From Clostridiales bacterium (GTDB lineage Bacteria > Bacillota > Clostridia > Oscillospirales > CAG-272), in contig QALR01000012.1 in the NCBI GenBank assembly GCA_003150035.1, positions 1-58,245 of the forward strand: 58,245 bases of DNA, given 5' to 3'. A program made the position numbers and the translations under genes. Each line of letters opens with the position of its first letter. Position 1 is the stretch's first letter. Of the stretch, positions 51,755 through 58,150 are shown one piece after another. A model generated the notes under the pieces. It worked only from the letters and a program-made list of their open reading frames with translations, was not told where the DNA came from and ran no database searches.

Positions 51755-52851
51755 AAAGAAAAAACACGGCCCAAAAGCTTTTTTTGGCCATTTACCGCTA
51801 TGTGCTCTTTTTTCTGCTCGCGGCATTTATCATTACCAGCTGTATGTTGTTGTTTCTCAATACGATGGCAAGGGAAATGGACGTGAGCTTTACTGGGGAA
51901 GATATCCGTCACGCGGCATTGCTGACGTTTGCCAATGTTTTTCTTTTGAGCTTTCTTTTTACGGTGATAGACGCTGTGCGCCGCAAGCTGACGGTGGAAC
52001 GCCCGGTAAAACGAATTGTCCATGCAGCGCAAAAGGTGATGCAGGGCGATTTTTCTGTTCGTATCTCATCCCATGCCATCATGGATAAAACCAATGGCTT
52101 CGATGAAATCATCACGTATTTTAACCGTATGGTAGAAGAGCTTTCCGGTACGGAAACTCTGAGGACGGATTTTATCGCCAATGTTTCCCATGAATTAAAA
52201 ACCCCTCTTGCCGTGATGCGGAATTACAGTGTGATGCTGCAAGATCCGGCGCTTTCAGAAGAGAAGCGGATCGCGTATGCCGGCATCATGGCAGATTCCG
52301 CACAAAAGCTTGCAGACCTGACAGATAATATTCTCAAGCTGAATAAGCTGGAAAATCAGCAAATTCATCCAATGAAAGAAACTTTTGATTTGGGAGAACA
52401 GCTTCGGGAATGTATGCTTGGCTTTGAGCATACATGGGAGGAGAAAAATATCGAGATAGAAACGGATATCGCAGATGATATTCTGGTGAAAAGCGACGCA
52501 GAGCTGCTGCGTCTTGTGTGGAATAATCTATTGTCAAATGCTTTTAAATTTACACCGGAGGGCGGCAAGGTATCCTTGTGTCTTATATCAGAGGGAGATA
52601 CGGCGGCGGTGTTCGTGAAGGATACCGGCTGCGGGATCCGAAAGGAAATCGGCACGCGTATTTTTGAAAAATTTTATCAGGGAGATCCCTCTCATTCGGC
52701 AAAAGGAAACGGTTTGGGACTCGCGCTTGTGAAGCGGGTCATCGATATCATAGGAGCGGATATTTCTGTAGAAAGCGAAGTTGGAAGTGGCAGTACCTTT
52801 GTTGTCAAAATGAAAAGAGTGAATGATGATGAAATGGAAAAAAAGGATTAA
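51751..52851 (+). CDS. Sensor histidine kinase
   Basis: A 366-residue membrane kinase. TM1 (about 14-36) and TM2 (about 56-75) are separated by only about 20 residues, so it has almost no outside sensor, as in intramembrane-sensing kinases of envelope-stress systems. A HAMP-like linker leads to the H-box FIANVSHELKTPLAV (His147). N box LVWNNLLSNAFKFTPEGG, G1 VKDTGCGI and G2 GNGLGLALVKRV form the ATPase domain. It overlaps both neighbours by a few bases, so the three genes are translationally coupled. Confidence 0.92.
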   Translation: MKRKNTAQKLFLAIYRYVLFFLLAAFIITSCMLLFLNTMAREMDVSFTGEDIRHAALLTFANVFLLSFLFTVIDAVRRKLTVERPVKRIVHAAQKVMQGDFSVRISSHAIMDKTNGFDEIITYFNRMVEELSGTETLRTDFIANVSHELKTPLAVMRNYSVMLQDPALSEEKRIAYAGIMADSAQKLADLTDNILKLNKLENQQIHPMKETFDLGEQLRECMLGFEHTWEEKNIEIETDIADDILVKSDAELLRLVWNNLLSNAFKFTPEGGKVSLCLISEGDTAAVFVKDTGCGIRKEIGTRIFEKFYQGDPSHSAKGNGLGLALVKRVIDIIGADISVESEVGSGSTFVVKMKRVNDDEMEKKD

Positions 52852-53707
52852 GCGTCTACTGTTTCCGCCGGTCCCGCTCGTTTTGCTTTTGACTCTTGTC
52901 AGCGCAGCGGGGCTTATATGGGTGTTTGTCGGCGGGCTGAGCGGCTCTGTGATTTCTTATGTCATTTACTGTTTGTCTTTTTATTCTCTGACTGTGTTTT
53001 GTCTGACGCTGCCGCGCGGGTATCGAAAGGCGAAGGGAAAAGCCTACGAGAATCCTTATGGCAACCGCTATCTGACGGATCCTGTTTTTCGGACGCAGGT
53101 ATCGCTTTATTTGTCTATGGGCGTGAACGCGTTTTATGTTGCCGTGAATGGTGTTCATGGAGTGCTAAGCCGTTCCTCGTGGTTTATTACGCTTGCGGCC
53201 TATTATTTCGTGCTTGCGGGAATGCGTTTTTTGCTGTTTTATCGTATCAAGCGGGAGGATGTCGGAAAAAACAGGATTCGGGAACTGCAGAAATACCGGC
53301 TTTGCGGCTGTATTTTGATGGGAATGAATCTCATTCTTGCCGGGATGGTTGCTCTTGTTGTTTATCGTGGCTTCGGCTTCCAGTATTCCGGACTTTTGAT
53401 TTATGCGATGGCTGCGTATACGTTTTATATTACCATTTTGTCGGTTGTCAATTTAAAAAAGTATAAAAAATATAACAGCCCTATTCTGTCGGCTGCCAAA
53501 ACCATCAATCTATCGTCAGCTCTTGTTTCCATGTTGGCGTTGGAAACGGCAATGCTTGCACAGTTCTCGGGTGATAATTCGGAGAACTATAATCGGATTC
53601 TGACTGGGATGACAGGAACGATTGTCCTTGTTATTGTGCTGGCGATGGCATCCTATATGATTATTAAATCCACAAGAGAATTAAAAGCTTCCCGCTCTCA
53701 GGAATGA
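52823..53707 (+). CDS. Multi-pass membrane protein coupled to the two-component system
   Basis: A 294-residue protein with about seven hydrophobic segments (near 10-30, 38-58, 95-115, 118-138, 160-180, 188-208, 255-275) and basic cytoplasmic loops (LPRGYRKAKGKAYENPYGNR). Its start lies inside the kinase gene (29-base overlap; ATG triplets at 52823, 52826 and 52829). No family motif is recognised. Translational coupling suggests it works with the kinase, for example as the signal-sensing partner, since the kinase itself has almost no outside loop. Confidence 0.7.
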   Translation: MMMKWKKRIKRLLFPPVPLVLLLTLVSAAGLIWVFVGGLSGSVISYVIYCLSFYSLTVFCLTLPRGYRKAKGKAYENPYGNRYLTDPVFRTQVSLYLSMGVNAFYVAVNGVHGVLSRSSWFITLAAYYFVLAGMRFLLFYRIKREDVGKNRIRELQKYRLCGCILMGMNLILAGMVALVVYRGFGFQYSGLLIYAMAAYTFYITILSVVNLKKYKKYNSPILSAAKTINLSSALVSMLALETAMLAQFSGDNSENYNRILTGMTGTIVLVIVLAMASYMIIKSTRELKASRSQE

Positions 53708-53755
53708 TAGAGCGGCTTATTAAACATTTGGATCCGTTGAAAGGAGGATACATTC

Positions 53756-54121
53756 ATGGAGAGAAAAGAAATGTTTACGTATCACTATTCGTCTTCTGAA
53801 CAGGAAGAAGTGAAGTCTATTCGTGAGAAATATGAAAAAAGGGAAGAAAGCAAATTAGAAAGGCTTCGTCGCTTGGACGCTAGCGTGACAAGGCCTGGAA
53901 GTATCGCAGCGGTGACGCTCGGCATTGCTGGAGCTTTGATTTTGGGACTTGGTATGTGCTTCTGCATGGTATGGGAGATGCTTCTGCCCGGATGCCTCAT
54001 CGGCATCATAGGCATTCTCTGCATCTGCTTTGCCTATCCGCTTTATCAGAAAATTACCCGAAAGCAAAGAGAGAAGCTGGCCCCTGAGATTATACGTCTT
54101 ACCGATGAATTGATGAAATAA
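53756..54121 (+). CDS. Small two-helix membrane protein, copy B
   Basis: A 121-residue paralogue of the protein at 50481-50864: a charged helical N-terminus (VKSIREKYEKREESKLERL), RRLDASVTRPGS, two membrane helices (ITLGIAGALILGLGMCFCM-like region and LPGCLIGIIGILCICFAYP), then LYQKITRKQREKL and LTDELMK. The RLD-x5-RPxS and GLGMCF lines match LD-x5-RPAS and GTGMCF in copy A. GGAGG lies 9 bases upstream. Likely co-transcribed with the membrane protein before it. Confidence 0.75.
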   Translation: MERKEMFTYHYSSSEQEEVKSIREKYEKREESKLERLRRLDASVTRPGSIAAVTLGIAGALILGLGMCFCMVWEMLLPGCLIGIIGILCICFAYPLYQKITRKQREKLAPEIIRLTDELMK

Positions 54122-54230
54122 CCGTCAGCCATCTTTGAGAAAACCGGTTGATTTCTGTGCTCGTAAGACAGATAGAGAAAAATTTTCCGCGGTTCTTATG
54201 GTTTTTAAAGAAGAGCCGAAAACAAAAAAT

Positions 54231-54265
54231 AGGACAACGGAATTTTTCGTGTGTCCTGTTTTTTA
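54231..54265 (+). terminator. Terminator of the two-component locus
   Basis: AGGACA (54231-54236) and TGTCCT (54252-54257), with an inner ACG/CGT stem, then G and T6. Confidence 0.75.
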
Positions 54266-54352
54266 TATAAAACCGCACAGGCGGTTTATGAGTTTTTGAA
54301 AGGTTTTCCGAATTTTTTTGCTAGGCTACGCATCCATTTTTTAAAAGCATCC

Positions 54353-54381
54353 TTGTTTTTTTGCTTGTTTTATGATATACT
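54353..54381 (+). promoter_or_regulatory. queT promoter
   Basis: TTGTTT at 54353-54358 and TATACT at 54376-54381, 17 bases apart, with the riboswitch starting just after the expected start site. Confidence 0.65.
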
Positions 54382-54389
54382 AACTTATC

Positions 54390-54431
54390 AGTGAGTTCGT
54401 AACCATCCTCACTTAAAACAAAACTAAGGAG
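54390..54431 (+). promoter_or_regulatory. preQ1-I riboswitch
   Basis: P1 stem GTGAG (54391-54395) pairs with CTCAC (54408-54412). The loop begins TTC and carries TAACCATCC. An A-rich tail TTAAAACAAAACTAAGGAG follows, closely matching the preQ1-I layout (P1, loop, A-rich tail, CTAA). The tail contains the ribosome site AAGGAG (54426-54431), so ligand binding should form the pseudoknot and hide it, giving translational repression. The downstream gene is a queuosine-precursor transporter, the classical target. Confidence 0.88.
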
Positions 54432-54440
54432 AAAAATTGT

Positions 54441-54935
54441 ATGAAAAACAAAAGCTTGCGCTATTTGACACAGGGAGCCATGATTGCGGCCCTTTATGTC
54501 GTTTTTACCTATGTTGCGTCGTTGCTAGGGCTCGCGAGCGGAGTGATTCAGTTTCGACTTTCCGAAGCGCTCTGTATTTTGGCGTGCTTTACGCCGGCGG
54601 CTATTCCGGGACTTTATGTTGGTTGCTTGCTTTCCAATATTTTAACGGAGTGTATTCTGTGGGATATTCTTTTCGGACCGGTTGCAACACTGATCGGCGC
54701 CGTAGGTACATGGTTGCTTCGCCGGAATCCGTATCTTGCAGTACCTCCTCCGATTGCTGCTAATATGGTGATTGTTCCGCTAGTCCTCAAATATGCTTAT
54801 ATGGCGGAAGAAGGTATCCCGTATTTGATGCTTACAGTCGGAGTAGGAGAGATTGTCACCTGCGGTGTTCTCGGCGTCCTGCTGTATTATGTGATTCGCC
54901 GTTATCGCAAACCGCTCGGGTTTGAGCATACATAA
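54441..54935 (+). CDS. queT: QueT family queuosine-precursor transporter (ECF S component)
   Basis: A 164-residue membrane protein with five to six helices. It starts with TQGAMIAALYVVFTYVASLL, the Ala-rich N-terminal helix of ECF S components that contacts the T subunit, then VIQFRLSEALCILACFTPAA and GLYVGCLLSNIL, which are QueT landmarks. It would import a 7-deazaguanine such as preQ1 using the shared ECF ATPases, which are not in this window. The preQ1-I riboswitch in its leader supports the assignment independently. Confidence 0.92.
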   Translation: MKNKSLRYLTQGAMIAALYVVFTYVASLLGLASGVIQFRLSEALCILACFTPAAIPGLYVGCLLSNILTECILWDILFGPVATLIGAVGTWLLRRNPYLAVPPPIAANMVIVPLVLKYAYMAEEGIPYLMLTVGVGEIVTCGVLGVLLYYVIRRYRKPLGFEHT

Positions 54936-54948
54936 ATTTTGAAATAAA

Positions 54949-54984
54949 GAAACCGATTCTCTAGGGAATCGGTTTCTCATTTTC
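54949..54984 (+). terminator. Terminator after queT
   Basis: GAAACCGATTC (54949-54959) pairs with GAATCGGTTTC (54966-54976), followed by a T-rich stretch. Confidence 0.8.
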
Positions 54985-55210
54985 AATAGGGAATTTGCCC
55001 CGTCATGTGGCGAGACAAGGGCAGGCAAAGACAACCTGAGCATCCCATCGGGGTACTGAATGCGAAAAGAAAGCTGTTGCCAGAAAAAGCCGAAAGAACA
55101 TTCCCTAAGTTATAAAAAAGAGACATTTCTCCTCTATTGGATGGCAGAACACAGCCGCCATCTTGCTGTTTGACAGGGCAAAAATCCTGATTTCAATAAG
55201 AAGCCCCGGG

Positions 55211-56161
55211 TTATGTGTCGTTTTTGCCTTTATTTTTCTTTTCGGCCTTGCGTCTTGCTTTTTCTGCTTTTTTTGCTTCTTTTTGCTTGGTTTTTTCACT
55301 CTTGAATCGCTCAGATAAGGTTTCAAATTCAAAATCGACATTCACGCTTTCCGGCGGCTGTTCCAAAAGGGAAGGATCTCTTAGATATTTTGCCATTGCC
55401 GCGAATGCTGTCGCATAATAATGACCGTCCGCGATTCGTTCATCCATGACAATGCCGAAAGGGATTTCTTTTTCCAGTATGATGTTGCCGTTTTTCATTT
55501 TCGGGGTATCGACGTTGTTACCCATTGCAATGACCATTCCCATCGTACCAAAGTCATATACATGATGATAAATATGATTGGTGCGGATGCTAGCGAGATT
55601 AGTAAATACGGCGCTGCCATGGAATGGACTGACATCCGTTACTGCCTTCGGGAGCCAACCACGCCGGTCGAGAAAGCGTAGAATCCAAAGGATAAACCGC
55701 ATCAGTGGTCCGCAGCTGAGCAACACTTGAAAGAGCTTATCCGTTTTAGTGTAACTAGTAGATTTATTGTTTTCAGAAATAAAGGCTTCGATTTTGTTAT
55801 TTACGTCATAAATGGTATCATAAAGATCAAATTTCATTTTGCTCATAGAAGGATTGCTATCGGATGGGCGCAACACGACCATGGCAATTTTGAGTTCATT
55901 GTGAGCATAGATCTTACTGTTTACAACGAATCGGTTCAACTGTGGAAACTGAGAGTAAGTTCTAACCAACGCCGCCATGACAACGGTGAGATGGCTGACA
56001 CGAAAGCCGTTTTTTCGGGCCTCCAGAACATAATTATGTACGTTTTCATAAGGAACTGTGACGGTAATCGCATTTTGCGCGTCGCTTCGCGTACGCATAA
56101 AATACGGAGCCAACGTATACATAGGATCTACATTTTTCACTCTTTTTCCATCTGCTCTCAT
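55211..56161 (-). CDS. E2-like acyltransferase domain protein without the catalytic His
   Basis: About 316 residues with the catalytic-domain fold of 2-oxoacid dehydrogenase E2 and chloramphenicol acetyltransferase proteins: YFMRTRSDAQNAITVTVPY, VSHLTVVMAALVRTYSQFP, LNRFVVNSKIYAHNELKIAM, SAVFTNLASIRTNHIYHHVY and IPFGIVMDERIADGHYYATA. No lipoyl or E3-binding domain is present. The signature HxxxDG, read DHRxxDG in E2, is DERIADG here, so the catalytic His is Glu. The last 45 residues are a highly charged Lys/Glu tail. GGAGG 5 bases before the chosen ATG sets the start. It may be a structural or ligand-binding relative rather than an acyltransferase. Confidence 0.75.
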   Translation of the reverse strand: MRADGKRVKNVDPMYTLAPYFMRTRSDAQNAITVTVPYENVHNYVLEARKNGFRVSHLTVVMAALVRTYSQFPQLNRFVVNSKIYAHNELKIAMVVLRPSDSNPSMSKMKFDLYDTIYDVNNKIEAFISENNKSTSYTKTDKLFQVLLSCGPLMRFILWILRFLDRRGWLPKAVTDVSPFHGSAVFTNLASIRTNHIYHHVYDFGTMGMVIAMGNNVDTPKMKNGNIILEKEIPFGIVMDERIADGHYYATAFAAMAKYLRDPSLLEQPPESVNVDFEFETLSERFKSEKTKQKEAKKAEKARRKAEKKNKGKNDT

Positions 56162-56301
56162 AAAGACCTCCAAGCCGCTTTCCGCGGAGAAACATTTTGT
56201 CTGCTGAGATTAACTTCACGCTACCATTCATACAGACGAATACACATTCTATTATATCCAATGGCAGGGTATGTGTCAAGATGCTTTTCTTTTTCAGCTT
56301 T

Positions 56302-56832
56302 TTACGGACCGGTGGGAATATGTCGGCGCAGCCTTGCCGCAAGGAGATAAGCTCCGATTATAGATATAATATCTTTAGCAAGATATGGCAGGGAAGCGAC
56401 GGAGAGGGCATACCATATCGTGGTGTCTCCGATTATGGCAAACCAAATGGCTCCGAGCAGATGACAGAGAAACAGGCCGGCGGCGGAAAGGAGAATCAGG
56501 ACAGAGACATTTTTGGATTTCCATACCAGTCCGCAAAGCAGTGCCATGAATAGAAAGCCAAAAATATATCCTCCGGTCATGCCGGCGAGCGCTCCGATAG
56601 AGCCCTTAAATCCGGAGAAAACCGGTACGCCGATGGCGCCGAGCGCGATATAAACGACAATGGAAGCAGTCCCATACCATGGGCCGAGCAAATATCCGCA
56701 TAAAGCGACGCCAAAGGTCTGAAGGGTGAATGGAATGTTCCAAGGGGTTGGAATGGCAATTTGAGAGAGTACCGTAAGCACAGCTGTCAGAATCGCCGTC
56801 TGTGCAACACGATGAAGATAGGTTTTCCGCAT
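56302..56832 (-). CDS. bioY: Biotin transporter BioY (ECF S component)
   Basis: About 176 residues with six membrane helices. BioY landmarks: IPTPWNIPFTLQTFGVALCG, LLGPWYGTASIVVYIALGAIG, VPVFSGFKGSIGALAGMTGGY (the biotin-site loop region) and late LPYLAKDIISIIGAYLLA. It imports biotin with the shared ECF module. The start is the ATG 8 bases after GGAGG; a second ATG at 56847 overlaps that site. The promoter and a dyad over the start site lie directly upstream. Confidence 0.93.
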   Translation of the reverse strand: MRKTYLHRVAQTAILTAVLTVLSQIAIPTPWNIPFTLQTFGVALCGYLLGPWYGTASIVVYIALGAIGVPVFSGFKGSIGALAGMTGGYIFGFLFMALLCGLVWKSKNVSVLILLSAAGLFLCHLLGAIWFAIIGDTTIWYALSVASLPYLAKDIISIIGAYLLAARLRRHIPTGP

Positions 56833-56845
56833 GTTGCATTCCTCC

Positions 56846-56897
56846 ATATTGGGATAGTGGTCTCCAATATTTTATCAGTCAGAGAGAGAAAAGTCAA
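56846..56897 (-). promoter_or_regulatory. bioY promoter and candidate operator
   Basis: Read on the minus strand: TTGACT (56897-56892), 17 bases, TAAAAT (56874-56869). ATATTGG at 56846-56852 and CCAATAT at 56864-56870 form an inverted repeat with an 11-base spacer over the -10 edge and start site. That is the place for a repressor operator, possibly biotin-responsive. It does not match the BirA box I know, so the regulator is unassigned. Confidence 0.55.
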
Positions 56898-56932
56898 GCT
56901 CGAAAAATCACCAGCAAAAAACGAAAAAAATA

Positions 56933-56961
56933 TTGACAAAAAGCTTGTGTCATGGTAAAAT
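56933..56961 (+). promoter_or_regulatory. tRNA promoter
   Basis: TTGACA at 56933-56938 and TAAAAT at 56956-56961, 17 bases apart, divergent from bioY. Confidence 0.8.
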
Positions 56962-56991
56962 AAAACGCACGATTGCGTCAAGAACCGATTT

Positions 56992-57068
56992 GGGCCTTTA
57001 GCTCAGCTGGTTAGAGCAACCGGCTCATAACCGGGCGGTCTGGGGTTCAAGTCCCTAAAGGCCCACCA
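56992..57068 (+). tRNA. tRNA with CAU anticodon (Met, or Ile2 if lysidine-modified)
   Basis: A full cloverleaf: acceptor GGGCCTT/AAGGCCC, D arm GCTCAGCTGGTTAGAGC, anticodon stem CCGG around CTCATAA, T loop TTCAAGT, encoded CCA. It is not an initiator tRNA, because the acceptor 1-72 pair is intact. Elongator Met and Ile2 cannot be separated by anticodon alone. Confidence 0.93.
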
Positions 57069-57095
57069 TGATTATTTAATAAAAATGCAACCAGA

Positions 57096-57136
57096 GCGAA
57101 AAAGCCTTATCCTGTAAGGCTTTTTCGCTTTTTTTG
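57096..57136 (+). terminator. Terminator after the tRNA
   Basis: GCGAAAAAGCCTTA (57096-57109) pairs with TAAGGCTTTTTCGC (57115-57128), then T7. Confidence 0.9.
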
Positions 57137-57174
57137 ACCTCATTTTTCATCTTTTAAAACAGTGCAACTTTTTT

Positions 57175-57202
57175 TCGGCCTACAGGACTTGAACCTCTGA
57201 CC
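57175..57202 (-). other. Inverted, degraded copy of a tRNA 3' end
   Basis: On the minus strand it reads GGTCAGAGGTTCAAGTCC followed by TGTAGGCCGA. This is close to the 3' third of the CAU tRNA 110 bases away, but its T stem has a mismatch and there is no 5' half. Possibly a relic of an integrated element or of a lost tRNA. Confidence 0.45.
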
Positions 57203-57282
57203 GGGATCGTATCCTTTCCAAAAGGGCGCCTTTCTGATAGAATATATACAGAAGGAAAAGGGAAGGGAAAGAGGAACGGGAG

Positions 57283-57498
57283 ATGAAGAAAAGCGAGATG
57301 GTGAGATACCGAATCAAGCTGACAGAATACGAGCTTCGGGTAATGATAAACGCACTGAACGCAGTAAACCAAATATATTTTCCAAAAAAGATAGCTGCAT
57401 TTGTGCTCCCCTGCGTGCGCGGCATTACTTTTTATGTAATTCCATGTCCAAACTTATACGGCATCTGCCATCGTGTTCTTTGCGGAACACAGCGCTAA
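57283..57498 (+). pseudogene. Small truncated ORF of unknown type
   Basis: A 71-residue frame with a plausible ribosome site (GGAACGGGAG). Its first 28 residues (KKSEMVRYRIKLTEYELRVM plus INALNAV) read like a normal small helical protein. From about residue 33 the composition changes to Cys/Pro/Ile-rich, noise-like sequence. It is probably the 5' part of a small accessory gene cut off by a deletion. Confidence 0.4.
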
Positions 57499-57519
57499 AG
57501 TAAAATTTTCCACACCCCC

Positions 57520-57548
57520 TTGAAAAAGATGGGGAAGTGTGGTATACT
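57520..57548 (+). promoter_or_regulatory. Promoter of structured RNA copy 1
   Basis: TTGAAA at 57520-57525 and TATACT at 57543-57548, 17 bases apart, immediately before the first stem of the RNA. Confidence 0.75.
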
Positions 57549-57553
57549 ATAGA

Positions 57554-57653
57554 CGCCGTCGGTGCCGAACTTGTTCGGATGCATGCGGGGTGCCTCGAAC
57601 ACCCTCATGAGCTTGTGGTGCTCCAACACGCACAAGCCCCGGCGGTTTTTTTA
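57554..57653 (+). ncRNA. Unrecognised structured RNA, copy 1
   Basis: A compact RNA of about 100 bases. Outer stem CGCCG (57554-57558) with CGGCG (57640-57644). Hairpin 1 is CCGAA-CTTG-TTCGG, hairpin 2 GGGTG-CCTCGAA-CACCC, hairpin 3 GCTTGTGGTG-CTCCAA-CACGCACAAGC (one bulged G). T7 follows the outer stem, so the RNA ends with its own terminator. It has its own promoter and no reading frame. Two pairs change in a compensated way in copy 2, which supports the fold. I do not recognise the family. Confidence 0.7.
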
Positions 57654-57796
57654 TTCCTAATCAGGAAACTCCAAAACCTGAACTACGTTCGATACCGATA
57701 TTTTATTTTTACGACCATCCACTGCTTTCGCCTTGAATCGCTGCTCATTTTTTTAACTGCCTTTCTGTGATTTTTTGCAGAATTTTATATAAACAC
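57654..57796. other. Spacer between RNA copies 1 and 2
   Basis: AT-rich, no reading frame with a ribosome site, no hairpin of note. Confidence 0.5.
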
Positions 57797-57825
57797 TTGC
57801 CTTGCAAGCGAAAATATGATATCCT
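57797..57825 (+). promoter_or_regulatory. Promoter-like sequence of RNA copy 2
   Basis: TTGCCT at 57797-57802 and TATCCT at 57820-57825, 17 bases apart. It aligns with the better promoter of copy 3 (shared ATATGATAT), so it looks like a weakened homologous promoter. Confidence 0.5.
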
Positions 57826-57833
57826 TATCCTGT

Positions 57834-57920
57834 CGCCGGGCTGAACCTATTCGGATACATGCGGGGTGCCCTAACACCCTCATGAGCTTGCGGTGCTCCA
57901 ACACGCGCAAGCCCCGGCGG
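57834..57920 (+). ncRNA. Unrecognised structured RNA, copy 2
   Basis: Outer stem CGCCGGG (57834-57840) with CCCGGCG (57913-57919). Hairpin 1 is CTGAA-CCTA-TTCGG, hairpin 2 GGGTG-CCCTAA-CACCC, hairpin 3 GCTTGCGGTG-CTCCAA-CACGCGCAAGC. Relative to copy 1, hairpin 3 changes U-A to C-G and hairpin 1 changes C-G to U-G, both keeping the stem. Loop CTCCAA and ACCCTCATGAGCTTG are unchanged. A separate terminator follows at 57935. Confidence 0.7.
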
Positions 57921-57934
57921 CTCCTATGAAAAAA

Positions 57935-57963
57935 ACGCACCGTGGATCACCGGTGCGTTTTTG
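57935..57963 (+). terminator. Terminator after RNA copy 2
   Basis: ACGCACCG (57935-57942) pairs with CGGTGCGT (57951-57958), preceded by A7 and followed by T-rich sequence. Confidence 0.8.
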
Positions 57964-58111
57964 TGATTTTTACAGGTTTTTTCCAAACAAAAAATCCGCA
58001 CCAATGACATCCTGAGTGTCTCGGCACGGGAAGCTTCACACGGAATATATTTTATTCCTGCTTTTGAAAATTTGCATCCTTAAAAACCTATCCATTTTCC
58101 GGTCAACCCTC

Positions 58112-58140
58112 TTGCAAAATCCCGAAGAATATGATATAAT
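58112..58140 (+). promoter_or_regulatory. Promoter of RNA copy 3
   Basis: TTGCAA at 58112-58117 and TATAAT at 58135-58140, 17 bases apart. Confidence 0.75.
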
Positions 58141-58150
58141 CATCCTCGGG

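Larger units (their letters stand above)
54122..54440. other. Intergenic region before queT
   Basis: Contains the terminator at 54231-54265, the queT promoter and the preQ1-I-like leader; nothing else is evident. Confidence 0.7.
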
